Assembly: GCF_018448885.1 (NCBI RefSeq)
Contig: NZ_RCWB01000027.1
Location: 1-64,000, forward strand
DNA: 64,000 bases
Direction: 5' to 3'
DNA from: Photorhabdus caribbeanensis
Lineage (GTDB): Bacteria > Pseudomonadota > Gammaproteobacteria > Enterobacterales > Enterobacteriaceae
In this document: positions 18,217-27,951 of the stretch, piece after piece
How the letters are laid out: every line of letters begins with the position of its first letter
How positions within the stretch are numbered: the stretch's first letter is position 1
Position numbers and translations under genes: made by a program
The notes under the pieces: generated by a model
What the model was told of the DNA's origin: nothing
What the model saw: the letters and a program-made list of their open reading frames with translations, nothing else
The model's database searches: none

Positions 18217-19434
18217 ATGAGTGAACAGAGCAATACCACTGTAGTCCCATCTTCCATAGGAAAAACCAGGAATACTGTTTTTACTATTCTTGGTGCAATC
18301 AGTGTTTCACACTTATTGAACGATATGATCCAATCGCTGATTCTGGCGATTTATCCTTTACTACAATTAGAATTCAACCTAAATTTTGTGCAAATCGGTA
18401 TGATCACACTAACCTATCAGATTACCGCCTCTTTATTACAACCACTGATAGGTCTTTATACTGATAAACATCCACAACCCTATTCATTACCTATTGGAAT
18501 GAGTTTCACTTTATCCGGTCTATTACTGCTGGCTTACGCCAACAATTTCCCATTAATTCTATTAGCATCTGCATTAATTGGAACAGGCTCTGCGGTATTC
18601 CACCCGGAATCGTCGCGCGTAGCACGTATGGCATCCGGTGGTCGCCACGGATTAGCTCAATCTCTTTTTCAAGTCGGCGGTAATTTTGGCAGCGCCCTTG
18701 GGCCTTTGCTCGCTGCTGTGTTTATTGCTCCCTATGGCAGAGGCAACGTTGGCTGGTTCTCTCTGGCGGCATTACTCGGTATCATCATGCTGCTACAGAT
18801 CAGTAAATGGTATAATGCTCAAAATTACATCAAGAAAAATCAAGCCAAAACTGACCTCGCCGTCAAAGTTTTATCAAGAAAAACCGTGATAGGTTCCTTA
18901 GTTATTTTACTCATCTTAATATTTTCCAAATATTTTTATCTCACTAGTATCAGTAGCTATTATACTTTTTACTTAATACACAAATTTGACATTTCCGTAC
19001 AAAGCGCCCAGTTTCATCTGTTTATTTTTTTATTCGCAGTTGCAGCCGGAACCATTATTGGCGGACCGATTGGTGACAGGATCGGCAGAAAGTACGTTAT
19101 CTGGATATCTATCCTCGGAGTTGCGCCTTTTACATTAGTTCTGCCTTACGCTTCTCTGTACTGGACAAGTATTCTATCAGTGATTATTGGTGTGGTTCTG
19201 GCATCTGCGTTCTCTGCAATCCTGGTATACGCTCAGGAACTTATTCCAGGTAAAACCGGGATGGTATCCGGCCTGTTTTTTGGCCTGGCTTTTGGTATGG
19301 GAGGTATTGGCGCAGCGGTACTTGGTGATATTGCGGACAGAACAAGTATTGAACTGGTTTATCAGATTTGTGCTTTTCTGCCGTTACTCGGCATATTTAC
19401 CGCTTTATTACCTAATATAGAAGATAAGAACTAG
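18217..19434 (+). CDS. fsr: fosmidomycin-resistance MFS exporter Fsr
   Basis: This 405-residue MFS protein has about twelve membrane segments; over-expression of E. coli Fsr confers fosmidomycin resistance. The block AVFHPESSRVARMASGGRHGLAQS is characteristic, and GGPIGDRIGRK is the second-half MFS loop motif. ATG 18217 (MSEQSN) is preferred over the TTG at 18205. The position beside ushA and ybaL is as in E. coli. Confidence 0.94.
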   Translation: MSEQSNTTVVPSSIGKTRNTVFTILGAISVSHLLNDMIQSLILAIYPLLQLEFNLNFVQIGMITLTYQITASLLQPLIGLYTDKHPQPYSLPIGMSFTLSGLLLLAYANNFPLILLASALIGTGSAVFHPESSRVARMASGGRHGLAQSLFQVGGNFGSALGPLLAAVFIAPYGRGNVGWFSLAALLGIIMLLQISKWYNAQNYIKKNQAKTDLAVKVLSRKTVIGSLVILLILIFSKYFYLTSISSYYTFYLIHKFDISVQSAQFHLFIFLFAVAAGTIIGGPIGDRIGRKYVIWISILGVAPFTLVLPYASLYWTSILSVIIGVVLASAFSAILVYAQELIPGKTGMVSGLFFGLAFGMGGIGAAVLGDIADRTSIELVYQICAFLPLLGIFTALLPNIEDKN

Positions 19435-19451
19435 AAAAATCATCATAAAAC

Positions 19452-19479
19452 CCCACGTAAAAGTTACTTTTTATGTGGG
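19452..19479 (+). terminator. hairpin after fsr
   Basis: CCCAC with a following A-tract (19452 on) pairs with a T-tract and GTGGG ending at 19479. It lies directly downstream of the fsr stop. Confidence 0.6.
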
Positions 19480-19675
19480 AATAGTGCTTATTTACCTCAT
19501 AAATATTCAAATAGAGCAACACAAATCCCTGTTACGGGTAATTTAATCCTTTCAATCCATATTTTTTGATGTTTTATTCATTTTTTTAGCGAATTTACCT
19601 CGAATTATCTATAAAATAAAGTTACACCTACCTCTTCACTATGCTATTTACTAGCCTCAGCAAGAAGGAGTCTTA

Positions 19676-21382
19676 ATGGAGCACTCGACACCACTTATCA
19701 CCACTATCGTTGGCGGATTCTTTATCGCTTATCTGCTTGGTATGCTGGCACAACGCCTGAAAATCTCACCGCTGGTTGGTTATCTTACTGCGGGAGTACT
19801 CGCTGGTCCTTTCACTCCTGGTTTTGTCGCTGATGCATCACTGGCCCCCGAGCTGGCAGAAATTGGTGTCATCTTATTGATGTTTGGTGTCGGACTGCAT
19901 TTTTCACTCAAAGATCTGCTAGCCGTAAAATCCATTGCTATCCCCGGCGCTATTGCACAAATACTGGTCGCAACCCTACTCGGAGTAGGGCTATCAGCAA
20001 TATTGGGTTGGGAACTATTTAGCGGTATCGTCTTTGGCCTCTGTCTATCAACCGCCAGTACCGTTGTTTTGTTACGAGCGTTAGAAGAGCGCCAACTGAT
20101 CGATAGCCAACGAGGTCAAATAGCTATTGGCTGGTTGATTGTTGAAGATCTGGCGATGGTGCTGACGCTGGTCTTACTGCCCGCGGCTGCCGGTATTCTT
20201 GGTAATAAAGAAGCCAATATCGGGCAGTTAGTTATGGAACTCGCCATGACCGTCGGCAAAGTTATCGCTTTTATCCTGCTGATGATTGTCGTTGGCCGCC
20301 GTCTAATTCCGTGGGTGCTGGCAAAAACCGCGAGTACCGGCTCCAGAGAGCTATTTACCCTTGCCGTACTGGTTATCGCCTTGGGTATCGCTTACGGTGC
20401 TGTTGCTCTGTTTGATGCCTCATTCGCATTGGGTGCATTCTTCGCCGGTATGGTATTAAACGAATCAGAACTAAGCCACCGTGCCGCCCAGGATACGCTG
20501 CCACTTAGAGATGCTTTCGCCGTATTGTTCTTCGTTTCTGTCGGCATGCTGTTCGATCCAATGGTCCTCATTCAACAACCACTATCGATATTGGCAACGT
20601 TGGCAATCATTATTATTGGCAAGTCCGCGGCTGCAATGTTACTCGTAAAGATGTTCGGCCACTCACGCCGGACCGCGTTGACAATTTCAGTCAGTCTGGC
20701 GCAAATCGGTGAATTTGCCTTTATTCTGGCTGGTCTCGGAGTCGCACTCGGCCTGCTTGATGCCAATGCCCGTAACCTTGTTCTGGCTGGCGCGATTGTT
20801 TCTATCATGCTAAACCCAATTCTATTTAGCTTGTTGGACCGCTATCTGGAAAAAACAGAAACTATTGAGGAACAGTTACTAGAAGAAACGCTGGAGGAAG
20901 AGACGCAAATTCCTGTCGATATCTGCGGTCACACTATCGTTGTCGGTTACGGACGTATCGGCAGCTTACTATGCCAACGCTTGCAGGAAAAAGAGATTCC
21001 TCTGGTTGTTATTGAAAACACCAGAGCCAAATTTGAGGAACTCGGTGAACAAGGTATCAGTGCAGTCATGGGTAATGCTGCCAGTAAAGATATTATGTCA
21101 CTGGCACGCTTGGATTGCGCTTGTTCCCTCTTACTGACCATTCCTAATGGCTATGAAGCAGGTGAGATTGTCGCTAGTGCAAGAGAAGCACGCCCAGATA
21201 TTAATATCATTGTCCGAGCTGACTATGACGATGAAGTTGCCTATATTACGGAGCGTGGAGCTAGCCACGTTATTATTGGCGAGCATGAAATTGCCAAAAC
21301 AATGGCAAGTGTATTAGCCAACAGTAAGCAAGGCTATCCGACTGAGCCTCCCCCTGCGTCGCCTTTTTTGCCATTAATTTGA
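19676..21382 (+). CDS. ybaL: Kef-type cation/proton antiporter YbaL
   Basis: This 568-residue CPA2 antiporter has about twelve membrane helices in residues 7-390 and a cytoplasmic RCK/TrkA-N domain after residue 410. The nucleotide-binding segment is VVGYGRIGSLLCQRL. An acidic stretch of repeated E residues (about 395-415) links the two domains. AAGGAG lies 5 nt before the ATG. Transported ion and ligand are not settled for YbaL. A strong terminator follows. Confidence 0.95.
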   Translation: MEHSTPLITTIVGGFFIAYLLGMLAQRLKISPLVGYLTAGVLAGPFTPGFVADASLAPELAEIGVILLMFGVGLHFSLKDLLAVKSIAIPGAIAQILVATLLGVGLSAILGWELFSGIVFGLCLSTASTVVLLRALEERQLIDSQRGQIAIGWLIVEDLAMVLTLVLLPAAAGILGNKEANIGQLVMELAMTVGKVIAFILLMIVVGRRLIPWVLAKTASTGSRELFTLAVLVIALGIAYGAVALFDASFALGAFFAGMVLNESELSHRAAQDTLPLRDAFAVLFFVSVGMLFDPMVLIQQPLSILATLAIIIIGKSAAAMLLVKMFGHSRRTALTISVSLAQIGEFAFILAGLGVALGLLDANARNLVLAGAIVSIMLNPILFSLLDRYLEKTETIEEQLLEETLEEETQIPVDICGHTIVVGYGRIGSLLCQRLQEKEIPLVVIENTRAKFEELGEQGISAVMGNAASKDIMSLARLDCACSLLLTIPNGYEAGEIVASAREARPDINIIVRADYDDEVAYITERGASHVIIGEHEIAKTMASVLANSKQGYPTEPPPASPFLPLI

Positions 21383-21409
21383 GAAAATGCGACTGTTGAT
21401 GGAATAATT

Positions 21410-21436
21410 CCCTATTCGTTACCGAATAGGGTTTTT
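21410..21436 (+). terminator. intrinsic terminator of ybaL
   Basis: CCCTATTCG (21410-21418) and CGAATAGGG (21423-21431) form a 9-bp stem with a 4-nt loop, followed by TTTTTCTT. Confidence 0.9.
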
Positions 21437-21464
21437 CTTCTATTTTATAGTGAACCATATGAAG

Positions 21465-21499
21465 CGTTCTTATCACTTAAAGTACCAGTAATAAGAACG
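21465..21499. repeat. inverted repeat in the ybaL-LysE interval
   Basis: CGTTCTTAT (21465-21473) and ATAAGAACG (21491-21499) are perfect inverted copies around a 17-nt loop containing the palindrome ACTTAAAGT. It could be the end of the LysE-family transcript or a remnant of an inserted element. Function unknown. Confidence 0.4.
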
Positions 21500-21597
21500 G
21501 CTCAGAGGAAACAAAGCTTTCAGTTACAGTATCGAGCTACTCAATTCTGTACAGCAAAAATTAATCGAAAAGTCGTAATATCAAACATTTCATTACG

Positions 21598-22209
21598 TCA
21601 AAGATATAAAACACCTTTCATTGACGAGTAAAACATTGAAACTGAGAAAACACATAACACTAAAGAAGCAAGACGATAAAACAAATCAGGTTTTAAACTC
21701 CCTTTTCCCAGTTTTCCTGCATATAGCATTTTCCCAACCCCCACCCAAATTAAAGAAACAGGCAATAACGCGCAAACAAAAACCGCCATGCATGGAATGT
21801 ATTCTGACCACAAAGTAAATGCAGTAAGAGGAAATATATATGTAGCAAACACAAAAGCCTTGGGATTCAGCAACGTGGCAAATAATACCGTGACAAAATG
21901 GATTTTCGCCACATTCTTGTCTAATGAGAAATGCCAAACTTTAAAAGCCAGAAAAGCAATGTATGTCGAAGCACAAACTTTTAAGACGACGAGTGACCAT
22001 ACAAAAGCATGAGAGAGTGTAGATAAAAATAACCCCCACAAACTAATTGCTGTTATATAACCTAATGCCTCAGCTAATATCAGCCTGAGTGTACTAATAA
22101 AACCATGTGAATATCCAGATGATACCAAAAGAGTATTGGTTGGTCCCGGCATAATTAAGACCATACTCACCATACTGGCAATTCTTATATAATCGTAGTA
22201 ACTATTCAT
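21598..22209 (-). CDS. LysE/RhtB-family amino-acid exporter
   Basis: This 203-residue inner-membrane protein of the LysE superfamily has about six hydrophobic segments. The family signature near the N terminus is present as MPGPTNTLLVSSG, and NPKAFVFA matches the central conserved block. Such proteins export amino acids or homoserine lactone-like solutes; the substrate is not evident. GAGGATACT precedes the ATG. The gene is AT-rich and lies in an accessory stretch between ybaL and gsk that E. coli lacks, so it is probably acquired. Confidence 0.88.
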   Translation of the reverse strand: MNSYYDYIRIASMVSMVLIMPGPTNTLLVSSGYSHGFISTLRLILAEALGYITAISLWGLFLSTLSHAFVWSLVVLKVCASTYIAFLAFKVWHFSLDKNVAKIHFVTVLFATLLNPKAFVFATYIFPLTAFTLWSEYIPCMAVFVCALLPVSLIWVGVGKMLYAGKLGKGSLKPDLFYRLASLVLCVFSVSMFYSSMKGVLYL

Positions 22210-22407
22210 AGTATCCTCAATGGCTGTTATAGATAATAATTAATTATTTGAAATATAATAGGAAATTTTTAATAAAAAATTTCATCACGTTCCTCCATTT
22301 CTTTAAATTAGCAATAATAAGTTATAGTCATTAAATACTATGACTTTCATTTAATATCTATTAGCTGCGTATTTTCTTTAAATGTTAGTAGTCTCAATAA
22401 CTCCAAT

Positions 22408-22641
22408 TCAATAATAAAAGATACAAAAAACCAATCCTAATATAGGCCACAAAATCAAATAATTACAGTAAACAAAAGGTATTTCAATAAATGATCCTTC
22501 TAAGTTATTAATAATCGATAAAATTTCGCTATCGGAATTAGTATCAGAAAACACTAACTCACATATCAATACTATACAAAAAAATATGAAACTCCGTATC
22601 AGCCTAGGGGCTATTTCTAGAATATAGCAGCACCAATCCAT
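22408..22641 (-). CDS. small membrane protein of unknown function
   Basis: This 77-residue frame has a hydrophobic segment at about 17-31, a polar middle (SDTNSDSEI), and a second hydrophobic segment at about 56-77. No homologue is recognised. No ribosome-binding site is visible before the ATG. The 22-bp tandem repeats lie directly upstream, and a partial unit overlaps the start. It may be a real small membrane protein or a remnant. Confidence 0.3.
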   Translation of the reverse strand: MDWCCYILEIAPRLIRSFIFFCIVLICELVFSDTNSDSEILSIINNLEGSFIEIPFVYCNYLILWPILGLVFCIFYY

Positions 22642-22738
22642 ATATAACTAATATCATTTCTATATATGGTCGATATCATTTCAATATATAAAGAATATCA
22701 TTTCAATACACAGTTAGTATCATTTCAGTATATTACTA
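22630..22738. repeat. 22-bp direct tandem repeats (four full, one partial)
   Basis: Four exactly spaced 22-bp units start at 22651, 22673, 22695 and 22717. Each begins with (A/G)TATCATTTC followed by an AT-rich variable half. A degenerate fifth unit is visible at 22630-22650. The period is close to two helical turns, so protein bound to each unit would sit on one face of the DNA, as with iterons or operator arrays. The array lies upstream of the small membrane ORF at 22408-22641. No replication gene is nearby. Confidence 0.85.
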
Positions 22739-22860
22739 ATAAAAGAGTATCCTCTAGCCAATCATCTTGATTATAATTATTAAAATCAACAACTGAAAAA
22801 TCAGTTCCAAGATTTTTAAAAATTGTGATTTTAGTCCAAATTCATCCTCCATCTGATCCC
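22737..22860 (-). pseudogene. fragment of a decayed coding sequence
   Basis: On the - strand a frame without a start codon reads about 36 residues. It includes TKITIFKNLGTDFSVVDF and then NNYNQDDWLEDTLLL before a stop, and is preceded by an in-frame TGA. The composition (charged, tryptophan-containing, D-rich) looks like real protein rather than random AT-rich DNA, and is reminiscent of small immunity-type proteins. That resemblance is only an impression. It follows directly after the stop of the small ORF at 22861-23061. Confidence 0.35.
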
Positions 22861-23061
22861 TCATAAAATAAATAGAAAAATTAGAGAAACCATTAAATCA
22901 GCACGAGTCTGACTGATAACTTTAGCGATATCTAGGTATATTACAAATGTGCCACCATGCGTAATTATCATATATAAAACAATAATATAAATTGAAAGCA
23001 AAAAACAAACAGAAAACTTCATTTGCATATTTTTGCTATCTGAGTGATATAAATATTCCAT
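22861..23061 (-). CDS. small hypothetical membrane protein
   Basis: This 66-residue frame has a hydrophobic segment at about 16-33 and another at about 55-66. No family is recognised. Two later ATG codons (residues 12 and 14) directly precede the first membrane segment and could be the real start. The surrounding DNA is very AT-rich and appears degenerate, so this may be a remnant. Confidence 0.3.
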   Translation of the reverse strand: MEYLYHSDSKNMQMKFSVCFLLSIYIIVLYMIITHGGTFVIYLDIAKVISQTRADLMVSLIFLFIL

Positions 23062-23221
23062 TCCAGAATATTTTTTACATATTATGTGAATTTATTCAAG
23101 CAGATATGAAATAAGAAAAAATATTTTTTCTTTTATCAATGCAACAAAAAATCATTATTCTTAATAAAATAAACTTTAATTATCATTCATAATCTTAATA
23201 AATGATTTTATACCTAAATTT

Positions 23222-23249
23222 CGGCGCCGAAATAAATTAATACGGCGCC
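23222..23249 (-). terminator. terminator of gsk
   Basis: CGGCGCC at 23222-23228 and GGCGCCG-type sequence at 23243-23249 form a GC-rich stem just past the gsk stop, within otherwise AT-rich DNA. Confidence 0.65.
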
Positions 23250-23261
23250 AAAATTTTAGAA

Positions 23262-24572
23262 TTATCGTTCCCAATAAGACTCTTCTAAACTATCTTCTTT
23301 TTCAGGTAAACCACGACTTAATCGTGGGGAATGCTGACTCAATACCTGATAGCTAACTCTGTTTGCATATTTACAAACCTGGGCAAGTGATGAATATGTC
23401 AGATAAGTACGGATATGTTTACTGGAATTAGGCACATTCATTCTGTGGTGACTGTTGGCCGTTATATCATGCAGTAAAGCAGATAAAGCACCATCACCTG
23501 CCCCATTGGTATTCATGATCTTTTCCGGCCCCCCCATATAAGGTTCAATATGGGAATAAACTTTCATTGGGATTTGGCAATCAGATTTACGCATAGCGCG
23601 GCTGAATTCATAACGGTTAAATTCAGCAATAGCCCCCGGTAGCAATGGATGAGTTGTCTGGCGCGTGTAATCCTTTTCCGTATAACCTGCCATATATAGT
23701 CCAGCCGGACCAGCAGTACACAAAACTAAATCGACCCAATCTAACGCCATATCCGAAGCTAATAGCGGATCACTGCAACCCGTAAGCTCATAAGCCTCAT
23801 CTTCATTCATTGCCAGAACAGAAATATTCTCAACTAAAAAGTCACGCCACCATTGTGGATTATCAGCAATAACATATTTTGTCCCCATCGTCAAAACGAC
23901 GGGTACGCTATGCTTTTTCGCATATTCAATGGCCTTCATAGTCGCTTCTGGCATTGGTTCTCCCGGTTTACAACGAACCAAGTAAGCGGTCAATACCAAA
24001 GCAGAAGCTTCAGCAATGATCTTCTCAGGAATACTCTCCGGTTTAAGTTGATTCATTTGCCCAGGACTGATGGCAAAAGTGCGCTCACCATTTTCCGTTA
24101 CTAGCGTAAAACAGCGACCAATTGCTCCGTTCACACCTTGTAAATAATTCAGATCGGTACGGCTAGATGTGTTACATAAGTAGCGGTAAGCATAGCTGCC
24201 AATCTGAATATTACTACACATAGTACCCAGTAAAACGGAACGATCATCGGCAAGAACCGAGTAATTATGTAAAGTATTACCAATAGTGCCGCCAGCAAAT
24301 TCGTGGCTAATAAGATTATTATCAGTAAGTTCTTTATACAGGGTTTCAGCCACATCATCTTCAATAACTAATGAATGTCCTTGGCTGAGGTTATAGCGCT
24401 GGATAAAATCTTCATCTACTTTCGCCTCAATATCCACTAATATCTGATCGATACCAACGATATAAGCTCGGTTATTCTCCCCATCCATCATCTCTTTAAT
24501 TGGTTGGAGTAAAGGATCACGCAGACTGACGGGAAAATAGTGTTTTGATTTACGTTTACCAGGGAATTTCAT
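23262..24572 (-). CDS. gsk: inosine/guanosine kinase Gsk
   Basis: Gsk phosphorylates inosine and guanosine for purine salvage. This 436-residue protein belongs to the PfkB/ribokinase family. The anion-hole and catalytic motif NTNGAGDGALSALLHD is clear, as is the GGTIGNTLHN block of the N-terminal half. The length is close to E. coli Gsk (434). Between it and hemH lies a single wzz gene. Confidence 0.96.
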   Translation of the reverse strand: MKFPGKRKSKHYFPVSLRDPLLQPIKEMMDGENNRAYIVGIDQILVDIEAKVDEDFIQRYNLSQGHSLVIEDDVAETLYKELTDNNLISHEFAGGTIGNTLHNYSVLADDRSVLLGTMCSNIQIGSYAYRYLCNTSSRTDLNYLQGVNGAIGRCFTLVTENGERTFAISPGQMNQLKPESIPEKIIAEASALVLTAYLVRCKPGEPMPEATMKAIEYAKKHSVPVVLTMGTKYVIADNPQWWRDFLVENISVLAMNEDEAYELTGCSDPLLASDMALDWVDLVLCTAGPAGLYMAGYTEKDYTRQTTHPLLPGAIAEFNRYEFSRAMRKSDCQIPMKVYSHIEPYMGGPEKIMNTNGAGDGALSALLHDITANSHHRMNVPNSSKHIRTYLTYSSLAQVCKYANRVSYQVLSQHSPRLSRGLPEKEDSLEESYWER

Positions 24573-24630
24573 TTTTGATTGATGCTATGACGCCAAAAGA
24601 TGCAGCATATTAGCACAATAAAAACTAACA

Positions 24631-24661
24631 GGCAGCAAATGTCACTACGACATTTACTGCC
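24631..24661 (-). terminator. inverted repeat after wzz
   Basis: GGCAGCAAATGTC (24631-24643) pairs with GACATTTACTGCC (24649-24661) with one mismatch and a 5-nt loop. It lies just past the wzz stop. Part of it is duplicated: GACATTTACTGCCAGG at 24649-24664 is followed in tandem by a near-identical 16-bp copy at 24665-24680. Confidence 0.65.
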
Positions 24662-24686
24662 AGGGACATTTACTACCAGGAAAGTA

Positions 24687-25790
24687 CTAAGCCGCTTGCT
24701 GACGACTACGTACCATATGACGAATCAGAACAAACACTACAGCCAAGATCAACCCAAAGAAAGCACTGCCTATTAAAATAAGTAGACGTTTCGGTGAATC
24801 TTTCGCCGTTGGCTCATAAGGAGCCTGCATATACCTGAATGGTTGGTAATTAACTTTGTCTATTGTAAGTGATTTCAACTTATTTATATAAAACAATCTA
24901 TTACGTAAATCAGCGTCAATCAAAGCTGGATCTTTGATCTCTTCCGTAATTTGCAGCTTACGCTGTAATGCATCAGCCCCCAAAGCAATGGAATAATCTG
25001 GATCGTCTTTGATCATCGCCCCTTCACTGGAAATAGGTTTTTTTATTCCTGCCGAATTAGCGATAGATAATGCATATTTCAATCGCTCAATATTGGCTTC
25101 CTGTATATTATTTACACGTTTTAAATCAACATCATATAAACCTTTAGAGTAAGCAAGCTTTTGTTGCACCATATCGCTTAATTCACTCTCCACCTGTTTA
25201 TGGACAACAGACGATACATAGTCAATATAACCATTCAACAGATTATATGCATCCTCTGCGGTTTCAGCACTGAAAGTCAATTTAATTTCACCATTTTCAT
25301 CATCTTTTTCTACTTTCGAAGAAGATGAAATATTATCATTCACAATCTTTTCAATAAGTTTTCTTTCTGTAAGCGGTGAATGATCACCTGATTTAGCGAC
25401 CAGATTTTTAAAGTATTCCGTTTTAATCAGATATTCTTCACGTAAAACCCGTGAATTAAAATTATTTAAAAAACTATTATACAGTGACGACGAAGTTACT
25501 GATGGTTGTAAACTTAAAACCTCGAACTTAGTCAGGATATTTTTAAGTGGCTGTATCTCTTCAAGTTGAGGTTTAACAATAGAAGCTGAACTGCTCCACT
25601 TTTGTGGCATCAAAGATGCTACCGCAAAGCCAATAACAGCAAAAAGAATAGTAACAGCAATAATCAATAACTTTGATTGAAATAAAACAGAGAATAACTC
25701 AAACAAATCAATTTCGTCATCTTGTTTTGAATTGTAATAATTAAAATATTCTTCACTGAAATTAGTGCCTTTAATCGGTTTATTACTCAT
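24687..25790 (-). CDS. wzz: polysaccharide chain-length determinant (Wzz/FepE family)
   Basis: This 367-residue inner-membrane polysaccharide co-polymerase sets the modal length of O-antigen chains. It has two membrane helices, at about residues 36-56 and 338-358, flanking a periplasmic domain with coiled-coil segments. The proline-rich SPKRL segment lies just before the second helix, and a short basic cytoplasmic tail follows. No Wzy, Wzx or sugar-transferase genes are nearby. In Yersinia the hemH-gsk interval holds the O-antigen cluster with wzz next to gsk, so this gene appears to be all that remains of, or all that was ever placed in, that slot here. Confidence 0.9.
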   Translation of the reverse strand: MSNKPIKGTNFSEEYFNYYNSKQDDEIDLFELFSVLFQSKLLIIAVTILFAVIGFAVASLMPQKWSSSASIVKPQLEEIQPLKNILTKFEVLSLQPSVTSSSLYNSFLNNFNSRVLREEYLIKTEYFKNLVAKSGDHSPLTERKLIEKIVNDNISSSSKVEKDDENGEIKLTFSAETAEDAYNLLNGYIDYVSSVVHKQVESELSDMVQQKLAYSKGLYDVDLKRVNNIQEANIERLKYALSIANSAGIKKPISSEGAMIKDDPDYSIALGADALQRKLQITEEIKDPALIDADLRNRLFYINKLKSLTIDKVNYQPFRYMQAPYEPTAKDSPKRLLILIGSAFFGLILAVVFVLIRHMVRSRQQAA

Positions 25791-25968
25791 TATTTATATC
25801 CAAATTCAAATATGCTGTTACTAATCGATATACAAAACATCATCCCACTAGCCCATAGGTTAATTTCCATTTACTCTGAAATAAGTATGGCATTTCTACC
25901 AGGCTAGCATCCGTGTAGCAATATACCCTAAAAAACCAATGAACCCTAATGATAGATTAATCCTATCA

Positions 25969-26946
25969 CTATTCATTTCTGTTTCTGACAAACCCGTTGA
26001 CCAACGTTTCAAGGAGTAAAATGTGACTAGTATTGTCGTTAAGCGCAGGAATATATTCGAATTTTTCTCCACCAGCACTAAGAAATATCTCTTTATTTAG
26101 CTGTTTTATCTCTTCCAAAGTTTCCAGACAATCAGACGAAAAACCGGGGCAAATCACCTGAATATGTTTTATTCCCTGATTAGGCAGGGATTTCACTGTT
26201 TGATCCATGTATGGCGTCAACCATTGTTCACGACCAAAACGCGACTGATAAGCCACCATTACCCGCTCCGCTGGATAATTAATTGCTTGCTTTAGTAAGC
26301 GTGTTGTTAAATTACACTGCTCTGCATAAATATCACCCGTATCAACATAACGCTGCGGAATACCATGGTAGGAAAACAATAATCTGTCTGGTTGACCATG
26401 CTTATCGAAACTCTGCTCAATAGTCTCTTTCAGTGCAGAAATATAAGCCGGATGATCAGCATAATTACGAATAAAGTGAATCCCAGGAATGGTGCGGTAT
26501 TTTTGCAATACCCGACTGATACCATCAAATACAGCCGCAGATGAGGAGCTGGAATATTGGGGATAAAGCGGCAAAACAATCAATTGTTCAACATTCTGCT
26601 TAAGTAAGTTGTCAATCGCTTGCTCAAGAGATGGAGAGCCATAATTCATTCCCAGTTCAACAGGGATGTCAGCAAGTTTTTCTGCCAGTAATTTCTGTTG
26701 CCGACGGCCATATACTAACAGAGGAGAACCTTCATCAGTCCAAATTTTCTGATATAACTTTGCTACACGTGAAGAACGTAAAGGCAAAACAAAACCATAT
26801 AATATTGGCTTCCAGATAAATCGAGATAAGTCTACGACTCTTTTGTCGCTCAGAAACTCGGCTAAATAACGTCTTATAGCCGCAGTTGTTGGCTTATCAG
26901 GAGTACCAAGATTAACTAATAAAACACCATATTTACCGTTGTTCAT
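25969..26946 (-). CDS. hemH: ferrochelatase HemH
   Basis: HemH inserts Fe(II) into protoporphyrin IX, the last step of protohaem synthesis. The 325-residue protein starts at ATG 26946 with AAGGAT upstream; the frame opens at 26988, but those extra residues are not part of the family. Visible motifs are LLVNLGTP, the active-site histidine in [19 protein letters not shown], and [14 protein letters not shown]. It lies downstream of adk on the same strand, as in other enterobacteria. Confidence 0.95.
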   Translation of the reverse strand: MNNGKYGVLLVNLGTPDKPTTAAIRRYLAEFLSDKRVVDLSRFIWKPILYGFVLPLRSSRVAKLYQKIWTDEGSPLLVYGRRQQKLLAEKLADIPVELGMNYGSPSLEQAIDNLLKQNVEQLIVLPLYPQYSSSSSAAVFDGISRVLQKYRTIPGIHFIRNYADHPAYISALKETIEQSFDKHGQPDRLLFSYHGIPQRYVDTGDIYAEQCNLTTRLLKQAINYPAERVMVAYQSRFGREQWLTPYMDQTVKSLPNQGIKHIQVICPGFSSDCLETLEEIKQLNKEIFLSAGGEKFEYIPALNDNTSHILLLETLVNGFVRNRNE

Positions 26947-27080
26947 TATGTCGATCCTTAATTGTTTCGATGGTGAAAACCCTAGCATAATAAAGTACAG
27001 ATGAAAATCATGTTTATATACGAAAACAATGAGGAAAAACCGACTAATTTACCTGATACAGTAAATAAATAATATAAGAT

Positions 27081-27102
27081 AAGGCGACTTATTAGTCGCC
27101 TT
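27081..27102. terminator. hairpin between adk and hemH
   Basis: AAGGCGACT (27081-27089) and AGTCGCCTT (27094-27102) form a perfect 9-bp stem with a tight 4-nt loop just past the adk stop. Confidence 0.8.
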
Positions 27103-27122
27103 CTAAGAATCATTCAGGTTGA

Positions 27123-27794
<672 letters not shown>

Positions 27795-27887
27795 TTATAT
27801 TTTAAGAAAACGAATCACCATACCATTTAGCATGGGGTTCGCTCAAGGAAACCAGTAAACGATTTCGTGATATTTTTCTGTAAAAAT

Positions 27888-27923
27888 AAACCACGCCCCA
27901 TCTTATTATTAGAGGCGTGGTTT
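27888..27923 (-). terminator. terminator of htpG
   Basis: AAACCACGCC (27888-27897) pairs with GGCGTGGTTT (27914-27923). On the - strand the stem is followed by ATTTTT, as expected for an intrinsic terminator. Confidence 0.85.
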
Positions 27924-27951
27924 ACAATCGTTATCAAGAAATATAGTTAAA

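Noticed and set aside
22651-22738. CRISPR array
   Set aside because: The 22-bp units are directly adjacent, with no unique spacers of constant length, and no cas genes are nearby.
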